A stretch of DNA of 64,000 nt from UBA981 sp942490995 (GTDB taxonomy: Bacteria; Pseudomonadota; Gammaproteobacteria; Ga0077536). The notes beneath the pieces are model-generated. The model did no database searches, was not told where the DNA came from, and saw only the letters and a program-made list of their open reading frames with translations. The stretch covers positions 13,061-77,060 of the forward strand of contig CALOBG010000131.1 of NCBI GenBank assembly GCA_942490995.1. Reading direction: 5' to 3'. This document shows, piece after piece, positions 24,650-33,764 of this stretch. A program made the translations under genes and the position numbers. Each line of letters opens with the position of its first letter. The first letter of the stretch is position 1.

Positions 24650-26719
24650 ATGACAGAACAACACTCTGCGAGTTACGCGCGCTCAGCCGCTGAAACCACC
24701 AGCCGGACCCGTCCCGAGATCGTCCAGGAAAAACCTGTGCACGCCCTCGACCGGCCGTTCGACCCGGTTCAGGACTGCCTCAATCGGGCTTCACAGGCGC
24801 TCCTCGGGCGCCAGGCGGAAGACGGACACTGGCGCTTCGACCTCGAGGCCGACGCCACCATTCCGTCGGAGTACATCCTGCTCCAGCATTACCTGGGCAA
24901 ATCCGACAAGGTGCGCGGCGAAAAAATCGCCCGCTATCTGCGCCGGCGCCAGAATCGCAACGGCAGTTGGTCGCTGTATCACGGCGGGCCGGGCGACATG
25001 AGCGCAACGGTCAAGGCCTATTTCGCGCTCAAGCTTATGGGCCACTCGGTTGACGCCCCGTATATGGTCCGCGCGCGCCGCTATGTACTCACCAATGGTG
25101 GGGCGGAGACGGTCAACGTGTTTACCCGCATCACGCTGGCTATTTTCGGGCAGTTGCCGTGGCGCACGGTGCCGGCCATGCCGGTCGAAATCATGTTCCT
25201 GCCGCGCTGGTGGTTTTTTAACCTGAGCAAAGTTTCGTACTGGTCGCGCTGCGTGATCGTGCCGCTGCTGATCATTTTCGCCAAGCGCCCGGTGGTGCCT
25301 GTCGACGACCAGCTCGGCGTCGCTGAACTGTTCCTGTCGCCGCCGATGCGGCTGCGCAATCTCGACGTGTTCAAGTCCGGCCAGGCCCTCAAGAACTGTT
25401 TCATCCTGCTCGACCGGATCCTCAAGATCATCGACCCGCTGATCCCGGGTTTTATCCGCAACCGGGCGTTGAAGCGGGCCGAAAACTGGATGCGTGACCA
25501 CGCCCAGGGCAAGGGCGGCATCGGCGCGATCTACCCGGCGATGGCCAATGCCGCGATGGCCCTGCAACTGGTCGGCGCGAAACCCGACGATGCCGACCTG
25601 GTGCGCACCATCCAGGCCATCGAAGACCTGGTCCTGGACGGCGACAACGAAACTTACTGCCAGCCGTGCGTGTCACCGGTGTGGGATACCTGCCTGTCGC
25701 TGACCGCGCTCACCGAGGCCGGCGCGCAAAGCGACAACCCGGCGGTCAAGCAGGCGGTCGAATGGCTGCTCGACAACCAGATTTTTGTCAACGGCGACTG
25801 GAGCGATCAGGCGCGCGGACTCGAAGCCGGCGGCTGGGCGTTTCAGTACGAAAACGATAAATACCCGGACGTTGATGACACCGGCATGGTGCTGATGTCG
25901 CTGCTGCGTGCCGGCGCCCACGACAAGGAATACAAGCGCAAGCGCATCAACCAGGCGCTGAACTGGCTGCTCGGCATGCAGAACCCGGACGGCTCCTGGG
26001 GCGCATTCGACATCGGTAACAATTACGAATATCTGAATAAAATTCCGTTCGCCGATCACGGTGCGCTGGTCGATCCGGGCACCGCCGATTTGACTTCGCG
26101 CTGCGTCGAGCTGCTCGCCATGCTCGGTTACGACGCGACGTTTCCGCCGGTCAAGCGCGCGCTGGAATTCCTCGAGTCCGATCAGGAAGAAGACGGTTCG
26201 TGGTACGGGCGCTGGGGTGTGAATTATCTTTACGGCACCTGGAGCGTTCTCGCCGCGCTCGGCGTGATCGGTGAAGACGTCGCCAAACCTTACGTACGCA
26301 AAGCCGTGCAGTGGTTGCAGGACACCCAGAACGAAGACGGCGGCTGGGGCGAATCGTGCAATACCTATGACGAACCGGCGCTGACCGGACACGGCGTCAG
26401 CACCGCCTCGCAGACCTCGTGGGCGCTGCTCGGCCTGATGGCGGTGGGCGCGGTCGGCTCGCCGCATGTCCAGCGCGGTATCGACTTCCTGCTGCGGACC
26501 CAGAACGAGGCCGGCGAATGGGACGAGGAGGAATACACCGGTACCGGTTTTCCGCGCGTCTTTTATCTGCGTTATCACGGCTACAGCCGTTACTTTCCGG
26601 TGTGGGCGTTGGCCACCTATGCGCGGGCGCGCAAGGGCCTGCCGACCCGCCAGGTGGAAGTGATCAGCGCCGGTCCTATCGATCTCGGTCCGATACCGAT
26701 CCTGGCCGCGGCCTCCTGA
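24650..26719 (+). CDS. shc: Squalene-hopene cyclase
   Basis: This 689-residue enzyme cyclises squalene to hopene, the first committed step of hopanoid synthesis, as a monotopic inner-membrane protein. The catalytic DVDD motif is at 407-410 (YPDVDDTGMV). Several QW repeats are visible (GHWRFDLEAD, NGSWSLYHGG, DGSWGAFDIGN, DGSWYGRWGVNYLYGTW, DGGWGESC), and the C-terminal FPRVFYLRYHGYSRYFPVWAL is the family signature. The length is normal. The N-terminal 40 residues are polar and variable. No hpn gene lies next to it, which is unusual because shc is often clustered with them. Confidence 0.97.
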   Translation: MTEQHSASYARSAAETTSRTRPEIVQEKPVHALDRPFDPVQDCLNRASQALLGRQAEDGHWRFDLEADATIPSEYILLQHYLGKSDKVRGEKIARYLRRRQNRNGSWSLYHGGPGDMSATVKAYFALKLMGHSVDAPYMVRARRYVLTNGGAETVNVFTRITLAIFGQLPWRTVPAMPVEIMFLPRWWFFNLSKVSYWSRCVIVPLLIIFAKRPVVPVDDQLGVAELFLSPPMRLRNLDVFKSGQALKNCFILLDRILKIIDPLIPGFIRNRALKRAENWMRDHAQGKGGIGAIYPAMANAAMALQLVGAKPDDADLVRTIQAIEDLVLDGDNETYCQPCVSPVWDTCLSLTALTEAGAQSDNPAVKQAVEWLLDNQIFVNGDWSDQARGLEAGGWAFQYENDKYPDVDDTGMVLMSLLRAGAHDKEYKRKRINQALNWLLGMQNPDGSWGAFDIGNNYEYLNKIPFADHGALVDPGTADLTSRCVELLAMLGYDATFPPVKRALEFLESDQEEDGSWYGRWGVNYLYGTWSVLAALGVIGEDVAKPYVRKAVQWLQDTQNEDGGWGESCNTYDEPALTGHGVSTASQTSWALLGLMAVGAVGSPHVQRGIDFLLRTQNEAGEWDEEEYTGTGFPRVFYLRYHGYSRYFPVWALATYARARKGLPTRQVEVISAGPIDLGPIPILAAAS

Positions 26720-26908
26720 GCGACGCTAGTGACGCGCCCGTCGACCTTGCGGTCACGGGCGGACCCCGGCGGCCGTTGCGCTGGTCGACGCTCGGCCGGC
26801 GCTGCCCTTTACCTGCTGATTCACCGCCGCGGTGCGGCGCGACTGGCCTGTGTCGAATTGAATTGACACAATAACCGTTCCTCGACCTTCCGCTATCGGA
26901 GACCAGAC

Positions 26909-28690
26909 ATGCTGGAGTACGCCGCGCCGCTGCGCGACATGCAGTTCGTCATCAATGAACTGATCGGCATCGCCCGCCTGAGCGAACTCAGAGGCGGCGA
27001 CGAAGTCAGCGAAGACCTCAGCAACGCCGTGCTGGAGGAGGCCGCCAAGCTTGCCGCCGACGTACTTTCACCGCTCAACCGGATCGGCGACACCGAGGGC
27101 TGCCGCCTCGACGGCGACGTTGTGCACACCCCGCCCGGCTGGCGCGAAGCGTACAAAACATTCTGCGAAAGCGGCTGGAGTTCGCTGGCCATGAACCCCG
27201 AATATGGCGGCCAGGGTCTGCCCAAGGTCATCGCCACCGCAGTCGGCGAGATGTGGGACGCGGCCAACATGGCTTTCGGCCTGTGCCCGCTGCTGACCAA
27301 CGGCGCCATTGAAGCCATTGAGCAACACGGGAGCGATGACCTGCGCGCGCGTTATCTCGACAAGCTGGTCGCCGGTACCTGGACCGGCACCATGAACCTG
27401 ACCGAGCCGCAGGCCGGTTCGGACCTGAGCGCGGTGCGCACGCGTGCGGTGCCGGAAGGCGATCACTTTCGTATTACCGGCCAGAAGATTTTTATCACCT
27501 ACGGCGAGCACGACCTGGCGGAAAACATCGTCCACCTGGTGCTCGCGCGCACCCCCGATGCGCCGCCCGGAACGCGCGGCATATCGCTGTTCGTGGTGCC
27601 GAAATTCCTCGTCAATGACGACGGCAGCCTGGGTCAGCGCAACGATCTGCGCTGTGTATCGATCGAACATAAGCTCGGTATCCACGGTAGCCCGACGGCG
27701 GTGATGTCGTTCGGCGACGAAGGTGGCGCGCTCGGCTACCTCGTCGGCGAAGAAAACCGTGGCCTGATGCATATGTTCACGATGATGAACGCCGCCCGTC
27801 ACGCGGTTGGCCGCGAAGGCATCGCGCAGAGCGAAGCGTCCTATCAGCTCGCCCTGAAACACGCCCGCGAACGCATCCAGGGCCAGCCCGCCGGCGCCGA
27901 GCAGGGCGCCGCCATCGTGGCCCATCCGGACGTCAAGCGCATGCTGATGAGCATGAAAGCCCAGATCGAGGCGATGCGCGCGCTGGCCCTGGTGTGTGCG
28001 CTGGCCTTTGATGTCGCCGAACGCCACGATGATCCGGAACAGCGCCAGCGCGCCACGCGGCGCGCCGACCTGTTGACCCCGATCGTCAAGGGCTGGAGCA
28101 CGGAAACGGCGCAGCTCATCACCGCGCTCGGCACCCAGATCCACGGCGGCATGGGCTTCGTCGAAGAAACCGGCGCGGCGCAATACCAGCGCGATGCGCG
28201 CATCACGACGATCTACGAAGGCACCACCGGTATTCAGGCCGGTGATCTGGTCGGGCGCAAAACCCTGCGCGACGGCGGCGCGGCGGTCGGCGAACTGATG
28301 GCCGATATCGCCGCCACCCTGACCAGCCTCGATGGTCACAGCGGTGCCGTTGCAGTCGTGCGTGAGGCATTGACCGCGGCGCTGGCCGATCTGCGCGGCG
28401 TGGTCGACTGGCTGTTGGCCAATGCCAAGGATCCGGCGCAGTCGGCGGCCGCGGCCAACGGCTACCTGCAGCTCGCCGGACTCACCTGCGGTGGCTGGAT
28501 GCTGGCCGAATCAGCGCGCCTCAGTGCGGCGGCGCTCGAAGCCGGCCACGGCGACAGTGGGTTCTACGCCGCCAAGCTGGCCACCGCCGAGTTCTACGCG
28601 CGCCAGATCATGCCGCACACCACGGCGCTGGCGCGCGCCATCGTTGACGGCAGCCAGGTCGTCGTCGACCTCGACCCCGCCTACCTGTAA
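26909..28690 (+). CDS. Acyl-CoA dehydrogenase (about 595-residue type)
   Basis: This 593-residue flavoenzyme belongs to the longer acyl-CoA dehydrogenases with an extra C-terminal domain. It opens with YAAPLRDMQFVINELIG. It has GGQGLPKVIATAVGE, MNLTEPQAGSDLSAVRTRAV, the QIHGGMGFVEE region and ARITTIYEGTTGIQAGDLVGRK with the catalytic-base Glu in YEG. This length class includes DmdC, the methylmercaptopropionyl-CoA dehydrogenase, as well as general fatty-acyl enzymes, so the substrate cannot be set from sequence alone. GGAG lies about 8 bases before the ATG. A GC hairpin with a TTCG loop follows the stop. Confidence 0.9.
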   Translation: MLEYAAPLRDMQFVINELIGIARLSELRGGDEVSEDLSNAVLEEAAKLAADVLSPLNRIGDTEGCRLDGDVVHTPPGWREAYKTFCESGWSSLAMNPEYGGQGLPKVIATAVGEMWDAANMAFGLCPLLTNGAIEAIEQHGSDDLRARYLDKLVAGTWTGTMNLTEPQAGSDLSAVRTRAVPEGDHFRITGQKIFITYGEHDLAENIVHLVLARTPDAPPGTRGISLFVVPKFLVNDDGSLGQRNDLRCVSIEHKLGIHGSPTAVMSFGDEGGALGYLVGEENRGLMHMFTMMNAARHAVGREGIAQSEASYQLALKHARERIQGQPAGAEQGAAIVAHPDVKRMLMSMKAQIEAMRALALVCALAFDVAERHDDPEQRQRATRRADLLTPIVKGWSTETAQLITALGTQIHGGMGFVEETGAAQYQRDARITTIYEGTTGIQAGDLVGRKTLRDGGAAVGELMADIAATLTSLDGHSGAVAVVREALTAALADLRGVVDWLLANAKDPAQSAAAANGYLQLAGLTCGGWMLAESARLSAAALEAGHGDSGFYAAKLATAEFYARQIMPHTTALARAIVDGSQVVVDLDPAYL

Positions 28691-28709
28691 AGCGGCGGGG
28701 CAGGGTGAC

Positions 28710-28725
28710 GGGCGGTTCGCCGCCC
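28710..28725 (+). terminator. GC hairpin with TTCG tetraloop
   Basis: GGGCGG-TTCG-CCGCCC is a perfect stem with the very stable UUCG loop, 20 bp after the acyl-CoA dehydrogenase stop. No T tract follows, so it may be a pause or 3' protection element rather than a full terminator. Confidence 0.4.
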
Positions 28726-28820
28726 GCCGCTCACATCTGGTATCGTTCAGCGAGCAAACGCGGTAACGCGTCGATGACTTGTCAAGGGGCTTGCCAGCCT
28801 ACCCGGAGCGTCAGCCAACC

Positions 28821-30023
28821 ATGGTGCCAACAGTAATCAAGCAACTCGACGACGCGGTCAACGCGTGGTGCGTGAAACGCTGTCACAATATTCGCGACCT
28901 GCGCAAATACGCGCGCCTGCGCGTGCCGCGGCCGATGTTCCACTACATGGACGGCGCGGCCGATGACGAAGTAACGCTGAAACGCAATTGTTCCGACTTC
29001 GATCGTTACGAACTGCTGCCGCGTTATCTCGTCGATGTATCGAACATCGATACCTCGACCACGGTGATGGGCGCGGCGGTGGATTTCCCGGTCGTGTGTG
29101 CCCCGACCGGCATGTCGCGGCTGTTCAACAACGCCGGCGAACTGGCGGTGTCGGCGGCGGCGGCCGAAGCCGGTACGGCTTATTCCCTGTCGACGGTGAG
29201 CACCTATTCGATCGAACAGGTTGCCGAAGTGTGTGCCGGCCCGAAGTGGTTTCAGATCTACGTATTTCGCGACCGCGACCTGATCACTGAATTCATGGAG
29301 CGTTGCCGCGCCGCGCACTACCACGGCCTGATCCTGACCGTCGACGTGCCGGTGCCGGGTAATCGCGAACGCGATCTTTATACCGGCATGACCATTCCGC
29401 CGCAGTTTACCCTGGCCAGCTGGCTGGACTTCTGCCTGCATCCGCTGTGGTCACTGAAAACCGTGATGAGCGAAGAATTCCAGCTCGCCAATGTCGCGCA
29501 CAAGGCGCCGGTCGGCGAGCGCGACGTCACCACCCTGGTTGGTTACCTGGCCCGGCAGTTCGATCCCTCGGTTGATTGGGACGCGGCGGCATGGATGATC
29601 GAACAGTGGAACGGACCATTCGCGATCAAGGGCATCAGTTGTGTCGAAGACGCGGTGCGGGCGGCGGAGATCGGCGCGACCGCGATCATGCTGTCCAACC
29701 ATGGCGGCCGCCAGCTCGACAGCGCGCCATCACCGATCAGTCTGCTGGCCGAGGTCAAAGCCGCGGTTGGCGATCGCATCGAGGTTATCCTCGATGGCGG
29801 CGTGCGCCGCGGCACCGACGTGCTGAAGGCGCTGGCGCTGGGCGCGCAGGCCTGCATGGTCGGGCGCGCCTACCTGTTCGGGCTCGGCGCGGCCGGCAAA
29901 CCCGGCGTCGCCCGTGCCCTCGAACTGCTGCGCCTCGAGATCGAACGCGACATGGCATTGATGGGCGTGACCCGCATCGACCAGATCACCGAGGCGCATA
30001 TCCGTGAACATCGAGGACTTTAG
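28821..30023 (+). CDS. FMN-dependent alpha-hydroxyacid oxidase/dehydrogenase (LldD-like)
   Basis: This protein has 400 residues from the ATG at 28821, with GGAG 12 bases upstream; the earlier TTG is unlikely. The FMN barrel enzyme starts with IRDLRKYARLRVPRPMFHYMDGAADDE. It has the APTGMSRLF segment, WFQIYVFRDRDL, the FAIKGISCVEDA loop lysine and the active-site SNHGGRQLD, with the catalytic His and the substrate-binding Arg. It oxidises an L-2-hydroxy acid such as L-lactate; mandelate and glycolate are alternatives. The 3' end overlaps the next gene by 20 bases, so they are cotranscribed. Confidence 0.9.
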   Translation: MVPTVIKQLDDAVNAWCVKRCHNIRDLRKYARLRVPRPMFHYMDGAADDEVTLKRNCSDFDRYELLPRYLVDVSNIDTSTTVMGAAVDFPVVCAPTGMSRLFNNAGELAVSAAAAEAGTAYSLSTVSTYSIEQVAEVCAGPKWFQIYVFRDRDLITEFMERCRAAHYHGLILTVDVPVPGNRERDLYTGMTIPPQFTLASWLDFCLHPLWSLKTVMSEEFQLANVAHKAPVGERDVTTLVGYLARQFDPSVDWDAAAWMIEQWNGPFAIKGISCVEDAVRAAEIGATAIMLSNHGGRQLDSAPSPISLLAEVKAAVGDRIEVILDGGVRRGTDVLKALALGAQACMVGRAYLFGLGAAGKPGVARALELLRLEIERDMALMGVTRIDQITEAHIREHRGL

Positions 30024-30492
30024 CGGCGATATCGAGCTGCTGCGCAAGGTGCTCGGCGAAACCCGCACCATCGCCGTGGTCGGGCTGTCGCAGAACTGGC
30101 ACCGGCCGAGCAATTTCGCCGCCAAGTACATGCAGCAGCACGGCTATCGCGTGATCCCGGTCAACCCCGCCTACGACGAGGTCCTCGGCGAAACCTGCTA
30201 CCCCAGCCTGAGCGATATTCCCGAAGCGGTCGACATGGTCGACTGCTTTCGCAAGCCCGAAGATCTTGCCGCGATCCTGGAACAGGCGATCGCCATTGGC
30301 GCGCGCAGCCTGTGGCTGCAACTCGGCGTGATCAATCTCGAAGTTGCGCGTGCGGCACATGCCGCCGGTCTCGATGTGATCATGGACCGTTGTGTAAAAA
30401 TCGAGCACGCGCGCCTGTTCGGTGGGCTCAATTTCGTCGGCGTCAATACCCGCGTGATCAGCGCCCGGCGCCCGAAAGTCGTCCACAACTAG
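30004..30492 (+). CDS. CoA-binding domain protein (YccU-like)
   Basis: This 162-residue protein has the Rossmann-like CoA-binding domain of YccU-type proteins: TIAVVGLSQNWHRPSNFAAKYMQQHGYRVIPVNP, the SLSDIPEAVDMVDCFRKPE segment and a late LDVIMDRCVKIEHARL. The fold resembles succinyl-CoA synthetase alpha. Its role is not defined; CoA is the probable ligand. The GTG start lies 20 bases inside the oxidase gene. A metY gene follows 59 bp downstream, an arrangement I have seen for this family near sulfur-amino-acid genes, but I cannot say how general it is. Confidence 0.85.
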   Translation: MNIEDFSGDIELLRKVLGETRTIAVVGLSQNWHRPSNFAAKYMQQHGYRVIPVNPAYDEVLGETCYPSLSDIPEAVDMVDCFRKPEDLAAILEQAIAIGARSLWLQLGVINLEVARAAHAAGLDVIMDRCVKIEHARLFGGLNFVGVNTRVISARRPKVVHN

Positions 30493-30551
30493 CCGCGCTG
30501 CCAGCGCGCTTTTCCCACAACCGTTATCAGTGACTACGGACGCCAGCTGCT

Positions 30552-31835
30552 ATGGACCACGAATTCGGCTTCGAAACCCTGTGCCTGCACGCCGGCCAGA
30601 TCCCGGACGCGGCGACCGCCTCGCGCGCGGTGCCGATCTACCAGACCTCGTCCTACGTATTTGACGACACCGAGCACGCGGCGAGCCTGTTCAACCTGCA
30701 GACCTTCGGCAACATCTATACCCGCCTGAGCAATCCCACCAACGCGGTGTTCGAGGAACGCATGGCCGCGATCGAAAACGGACGCGCGGCGGTCGCGGTC
30801 AGTTCGGGTATGGCGGCCTCGGCGATCGCGCTGCTGACGTTGTGCGAGCAGGGCGATCATATCGTCGCGGCACGCACGCTCTACGGCGGCACCCACTCCT
30901 TACTCGACTTCAACTTCAAGCGCATGGGCATCGAAGCCACGCTGGTCGACGCCGACGATCCCGCCGCCTTCGCCGCGGCTATCCAGCCGAATACGCGCGT
31001 GGTGTACGCCGAGACGATCGGCAACCCGGTCATCAACGTGCTCGATATCAGCGCCCTCGCCGACGTCGCCCACGGCGCCGATCTGCCGCTGATGATCGAC
31101 AATACGTTTCCGACCCCGTACCTGTGCCGGCCGTTCGAGTACGGCGCGGATATCGTGATCCATTCGGCGACCAAGTTCCTTGGCGGTCACGGCACAACCA
31201 TCGGCGGTGTGATCGTCGAGTCCGGCAAATTCCGCTGGGATAACGGCAAGTTTCCGGGCATGACGGAACCGTCCTACGGCTACCATGGGGTGCGCTTCTA
31301 CGAAACCTTTGGCGACTTCGCCTTCAGCATGCGCGCGCGGCTCGAACAGCTGCGCGTGCTCGGTCCCTCGCTCAGTCCGTTCAACGGTTTCCTGCTGCTG
31401 CAGGGTATCGAGACCCTGCCGTTGCGCATGGACCGCCATTGCGACAACGCGCTCGGGGTAGCGCGACACCTGCGCGACCACCCCGCGGTCGAGTGGGTCC
31501 GCTATCCAGGCCTCGAAGACGACGACTATTACGATCTGGCACAAAAATATATGCCGAAAGGGGCCGGCGGGATCCTGAGTTTCGGTGTGCGCGGCGGTCG
31601 CGATGCCGGCGCGCGCTTCATCGAAAACGTCACCTTCCTGAGCCATCTGGCCAACGTCGGCGACGCCAAATCGCTGGTCATCCATCCGGCCTCGACCACC
31701 CACCGGCAGATGAGCGAGGCACAGCAGCTCGCCGCCGGACTGACCCCGGACATGGTGCGCCTGTCGGTCGGCCTGGAAACCCTCGACGATATTCTGTGGG
31801 ACATCGATCGGGCCCTGGCAAAGTCGCAGGCCTGA
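30552..31835 (+). CDS. metY: O-acetylhomoserine sulfhydrylase (MetY type)
   Basis: This 427-residue PLP enzyme is of the Cys/Met metabolism family. The PLP lysine is Lys208 in IHSATKFLGGHGT, and the region AVSSGMAASAIALLTL binds the cofactor phosphate. It starts FETLCLHAGQIPDAATASRAVPIYQTSSYVF as MetY proteins do. The length and the long C-terminal region fit MetY (about 430) rather than MetB or MetC (about 390). It makes homocysteine from O-acetylhomoserine and sulfide; many MetY enzymes also accept methanethiol to give methionine. A permease gene follows 38 bp downstream. Confidence 0.93.
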   Translation: MDHEFGFETLCLHAGQIPDAATASRAVPIYQTSSYVFDDTEHAASLFNLQTFGNIYTRLSNPTNAVFEERMAAIENGRAAVAVSSGMAASAIALLTLCEQGDHIVAARTLYGGTHSLLDFNFKRMGIEATLVDADDPAAFAAAIQPNTRVVYAETIGNPVINVLDISALADVAHGADLPLMIDNTFPTPYLCRPFEYGADIVIHSATKFLGGHGTTIGGVIVESGKFRWDNGKFPGMTEPSYGYHGVRFYETFGDFAFSMRARLEQLRVLGPSLSPFNGFLLLQGIETLPLRMDRHCDNALGVARHLRDHPAVEWVRYPGLEDDDYYDLAQKYMPKGAGGILSFGVRGGRDAGARFIENVTFLSHLANVGDAKSLVIHPASTTHRQMSEAQQLAAGLTPDMVRLSVGLETLDDILWDIDRALAKSQA

Positions 31836-31873
31836 AGCGGATCCTTAGCCCGCGCGGCCGAGAGCAGACCACG

Positions 31874-33223
31874 ATGCGCTTTGAACGGGTGCTCGAGCGG
31901 CGCCACGTCATCGCCTTGGCATTCGGCGCCATGGTCGGCTGGAGCTGGGTGCTGCTGACCGGACTGTGGATCGAACGCGCCGGCACCCTGGGTGCGGTAT
32001 TGGCCTTTGCCGTGGCTGGGGTTGCCATGGTCCTGATCGCGCTGACCTACGCTGAACTCGCTGCCGCGATGCCGCAGGTCGGCGGTGAACACGTCTATAC
32101 CGAACGCGCTTTCGGCCGCTCGTTGTCGTTTGTGTGTACCTGGGCCCTGTTGCTTGGCTATGTGTCGGTGGTGGCATTCGAGGTGGTGGCCTTGCCGTTC
32201 GCGCTGGCTTACCTGTTTCCGGCCATCAATGTCGGACCGCTGTGGCAGGTCGGCGGCTGGCAGGTTTACGCCGGGCAGGTCGTGATCGGGATCGGCGCGG
32301 CCGTGGCGCTGACCCTGGTCAACGTTCGAGGCGTGGCCAGCGCCGCCAGCCTGCAGGGTTTCGTGACCTGTTTCGTCGTCATCGCCGGGTTGGTCCTGTT
32401 CAGCGGTGCGACCGTGCACGGCAGTGTCGGCAACGCCGCGCCGTTGCTCGTCGACGGCGTGTCGGGGGTGCTCGGGGTTATCGTCATGGTGCCGTTGATG
32501 TTTGTCGGATTCGACGTCATTCCGCAGGCCGCCGAAGAGATCGCGCTGCCGCCGCGACGTATCGGTACCCTGGTGGTGACTTCGGTGTTGTGCGCGGTGG
32601 CCTGGTATGCGCTGGTCATCATTGCGGTCGGCTGGCTGCTCGATGCCGGGGCACGCGAGCAGTCCGAATTGACCACCGCCACGGCAGCAGCCGCAGCCTG
32701 GTCTGGCGAATGGGCGGCGACATTACTGGTGTGCGGCGGCATCGCCGGCATCATTACCACCTGGAACGCATTCCTGGTTGGCGCCAGTCGTCTCGTTTTT
32801 GTCCTCGCCGAGAGTGCCATGCTGCCGCGCTGCCTGGCCGGTGGCGCAGCCGGTGCGGCGCCGTTCACCCGCACCCTGTGGATCATCTGTGCATTGTCCT
32901 GCCTCGCGCCCTGGTTCGGCCGACCGGCGCTGGTCTGGCTGGTCGATGCCGGCAGCGTCGGGGTCATCGTTGCCTACGCGCTCGTGGCGCTGGCGTTCCT
33001 CGCCCTCAGGCGCAGGGAGCCCGAAATGCCGCGGCCTTATCGCGTCCCCTGCGGCGCCCTGGTCGGCGGTCTCGCGTTCCTGCTCGCCCTCGCTATCGGT
33101 GCGCTGTACCTGCCGTGGAGTCCGAGTGCATTGTTGTGGCCGCAGGAATGGATCATCTGCGGCGGCTGGATCGTGCTTGGCGCAGCGCTCTATGGCCGTC
33201 GTCCAGTGCCTGTAGACGCTTGA
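31874..33223 (+). CDS. APC-superfamily amino acid permease
   Basis: This 449-residue inner-membrane transporter starts at the ATG at 31874; an open frame extends upstream but lies within metY. About twelve membrane helices are visible. Helix 1 reads ALAFGAMVGWSWVLLTG, the APC equivalent of the substrate-binding GxG region, and helix 6 has MFVGFDVIPQAAEEI. It probably moves an amino acid or amine with protons. Its position after metY suggests a methionine-related substrate, but that is inference. Helix 2/3 has the conserved TYAELAAAMPQVGGEHVYTERAFG. Confidence 0.85.
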   Translation: MRFERVLERRHVIALAFGAMVGWSWVLLTGLWIERAGTLGAVLAFAVAGVAMVLIALTYAELAAAMPQVGGEHVYTERAFGRSLSFVCTWALLLGYVSVVAFEVVALPFALAYLFPAINVGPLWQVGGWQVYAGQVVIGIGAAVALTLVNVRGVASAASLQGFVTCFVVIAGLVLFSGATVHGSVGNAAPLLVDGVSGVLGVIVMVPLMFVGFDVIPQAAEEIALPPRRIGTLVVTSVLCAVAWYALVIIAVGWLLDAGAREQSELTTATAAAAAWSGEWAATLLVCGGIAGIITTWNAFLVGASRLVFVLAESAMLPRCLAGGAAGAAPFTRTLWIICALSCLAPWFGRPALVWLVDAGSVGVIVAYALVALAFLALRRREPEMPRPYRVPCGALVGGLAFLLALAIGALYLPWSPSALLWPQEWIICGGWIVLGAALYGRRPVPVDA

Positions 33224-33254
33224 GCCGCCGGCGCGCACAGATGACAATCGAGTC

Positions 33255-33764
33255 ATGACCGAACCCTCGACCCGAATCGATATTCCGGCGCCGTATTACG
33301 GCTATTCAACTGTTGCCGCCGACTGGCTGGATCCCAATGGCCATATGAACGTCGCGCACTACGTGACCGCCTTCGATCACGGTAGCTGTCCGATGTTCGA
33401 CGATCTCGGGCTGGGTTGGGATTACACCGCACTGGGCGCGTCTTCGGTATTCATGGTCGCTTCGAGCATTGATTTTCGACGCGAGCTGCTGGCCGGTGAC
33501 GCACTCGAAATGACAACCCGCCTGTTGGCCCACGACCGCCGCCGCATCCATATCTTTCAGGAATTGTTCCACCGCGATAAACACTACCTCGCCGCGCAGG
33601 CCGAGTTTGTGTTTGTGCATGTCTCGCTCACAAGCCGAGGTGTGACGAACATGCCGGGTTCCGCGCAGCAGCGTCTCGCCGAGATCCTGCCGGTACATGC
33701 GGCCCTGCCACGACCGGCGTTTATTGGGCGCTCGATCGGTCTCGACTGGAAACCCCGGCAATGA
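33255..33764 (+). CDS. Hotdog-fold acyl-CoA thioesterase
   Basis: This 169-residue protein has the 4HBT-like opening DWLDPNGHMNVAHYVTAFDHG (about 24-44), where the Asp and Asn-Gly-His-Met motif marks 4-hydroxybenzoyl-CoA thioesterase relatives. The rest (SIDFRRELLAGDALEMTTRL, FQELFHRDKHYLAAQAEF) is the usual hotdog helix and sheet. It should hydrolyse an acyl-CoA or hydroxyacyl-CoA, as in carnitine or betaine-linked thioesterases. Its stop overlaps the ATG of the gamma-glutamyltransferase gene by four bases. Confidence 0.85.
   Translation: MTEPSTRIDIPAPYYGYSTVAADWLDPNGHMNVAHYVTAFDHGSCPMFDDLGLGWDYTALGASSVFMVASSIDFRRELLAGDALEMTTRLLAHDRRRIHIFQELFHRDKHYLAAQAEFVFVHVSLTSRGVTNMPGSAQQRLAEILPVHAALPRPAFIGRSIGLDWKPRQ

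Noticed and set aside
31439..31873. Upstream extension of the APC permease
   Set aside because: Overlaps metY in another frame and is Arg-rich; the ATG at 31874 starts directly before the first membrane helix.
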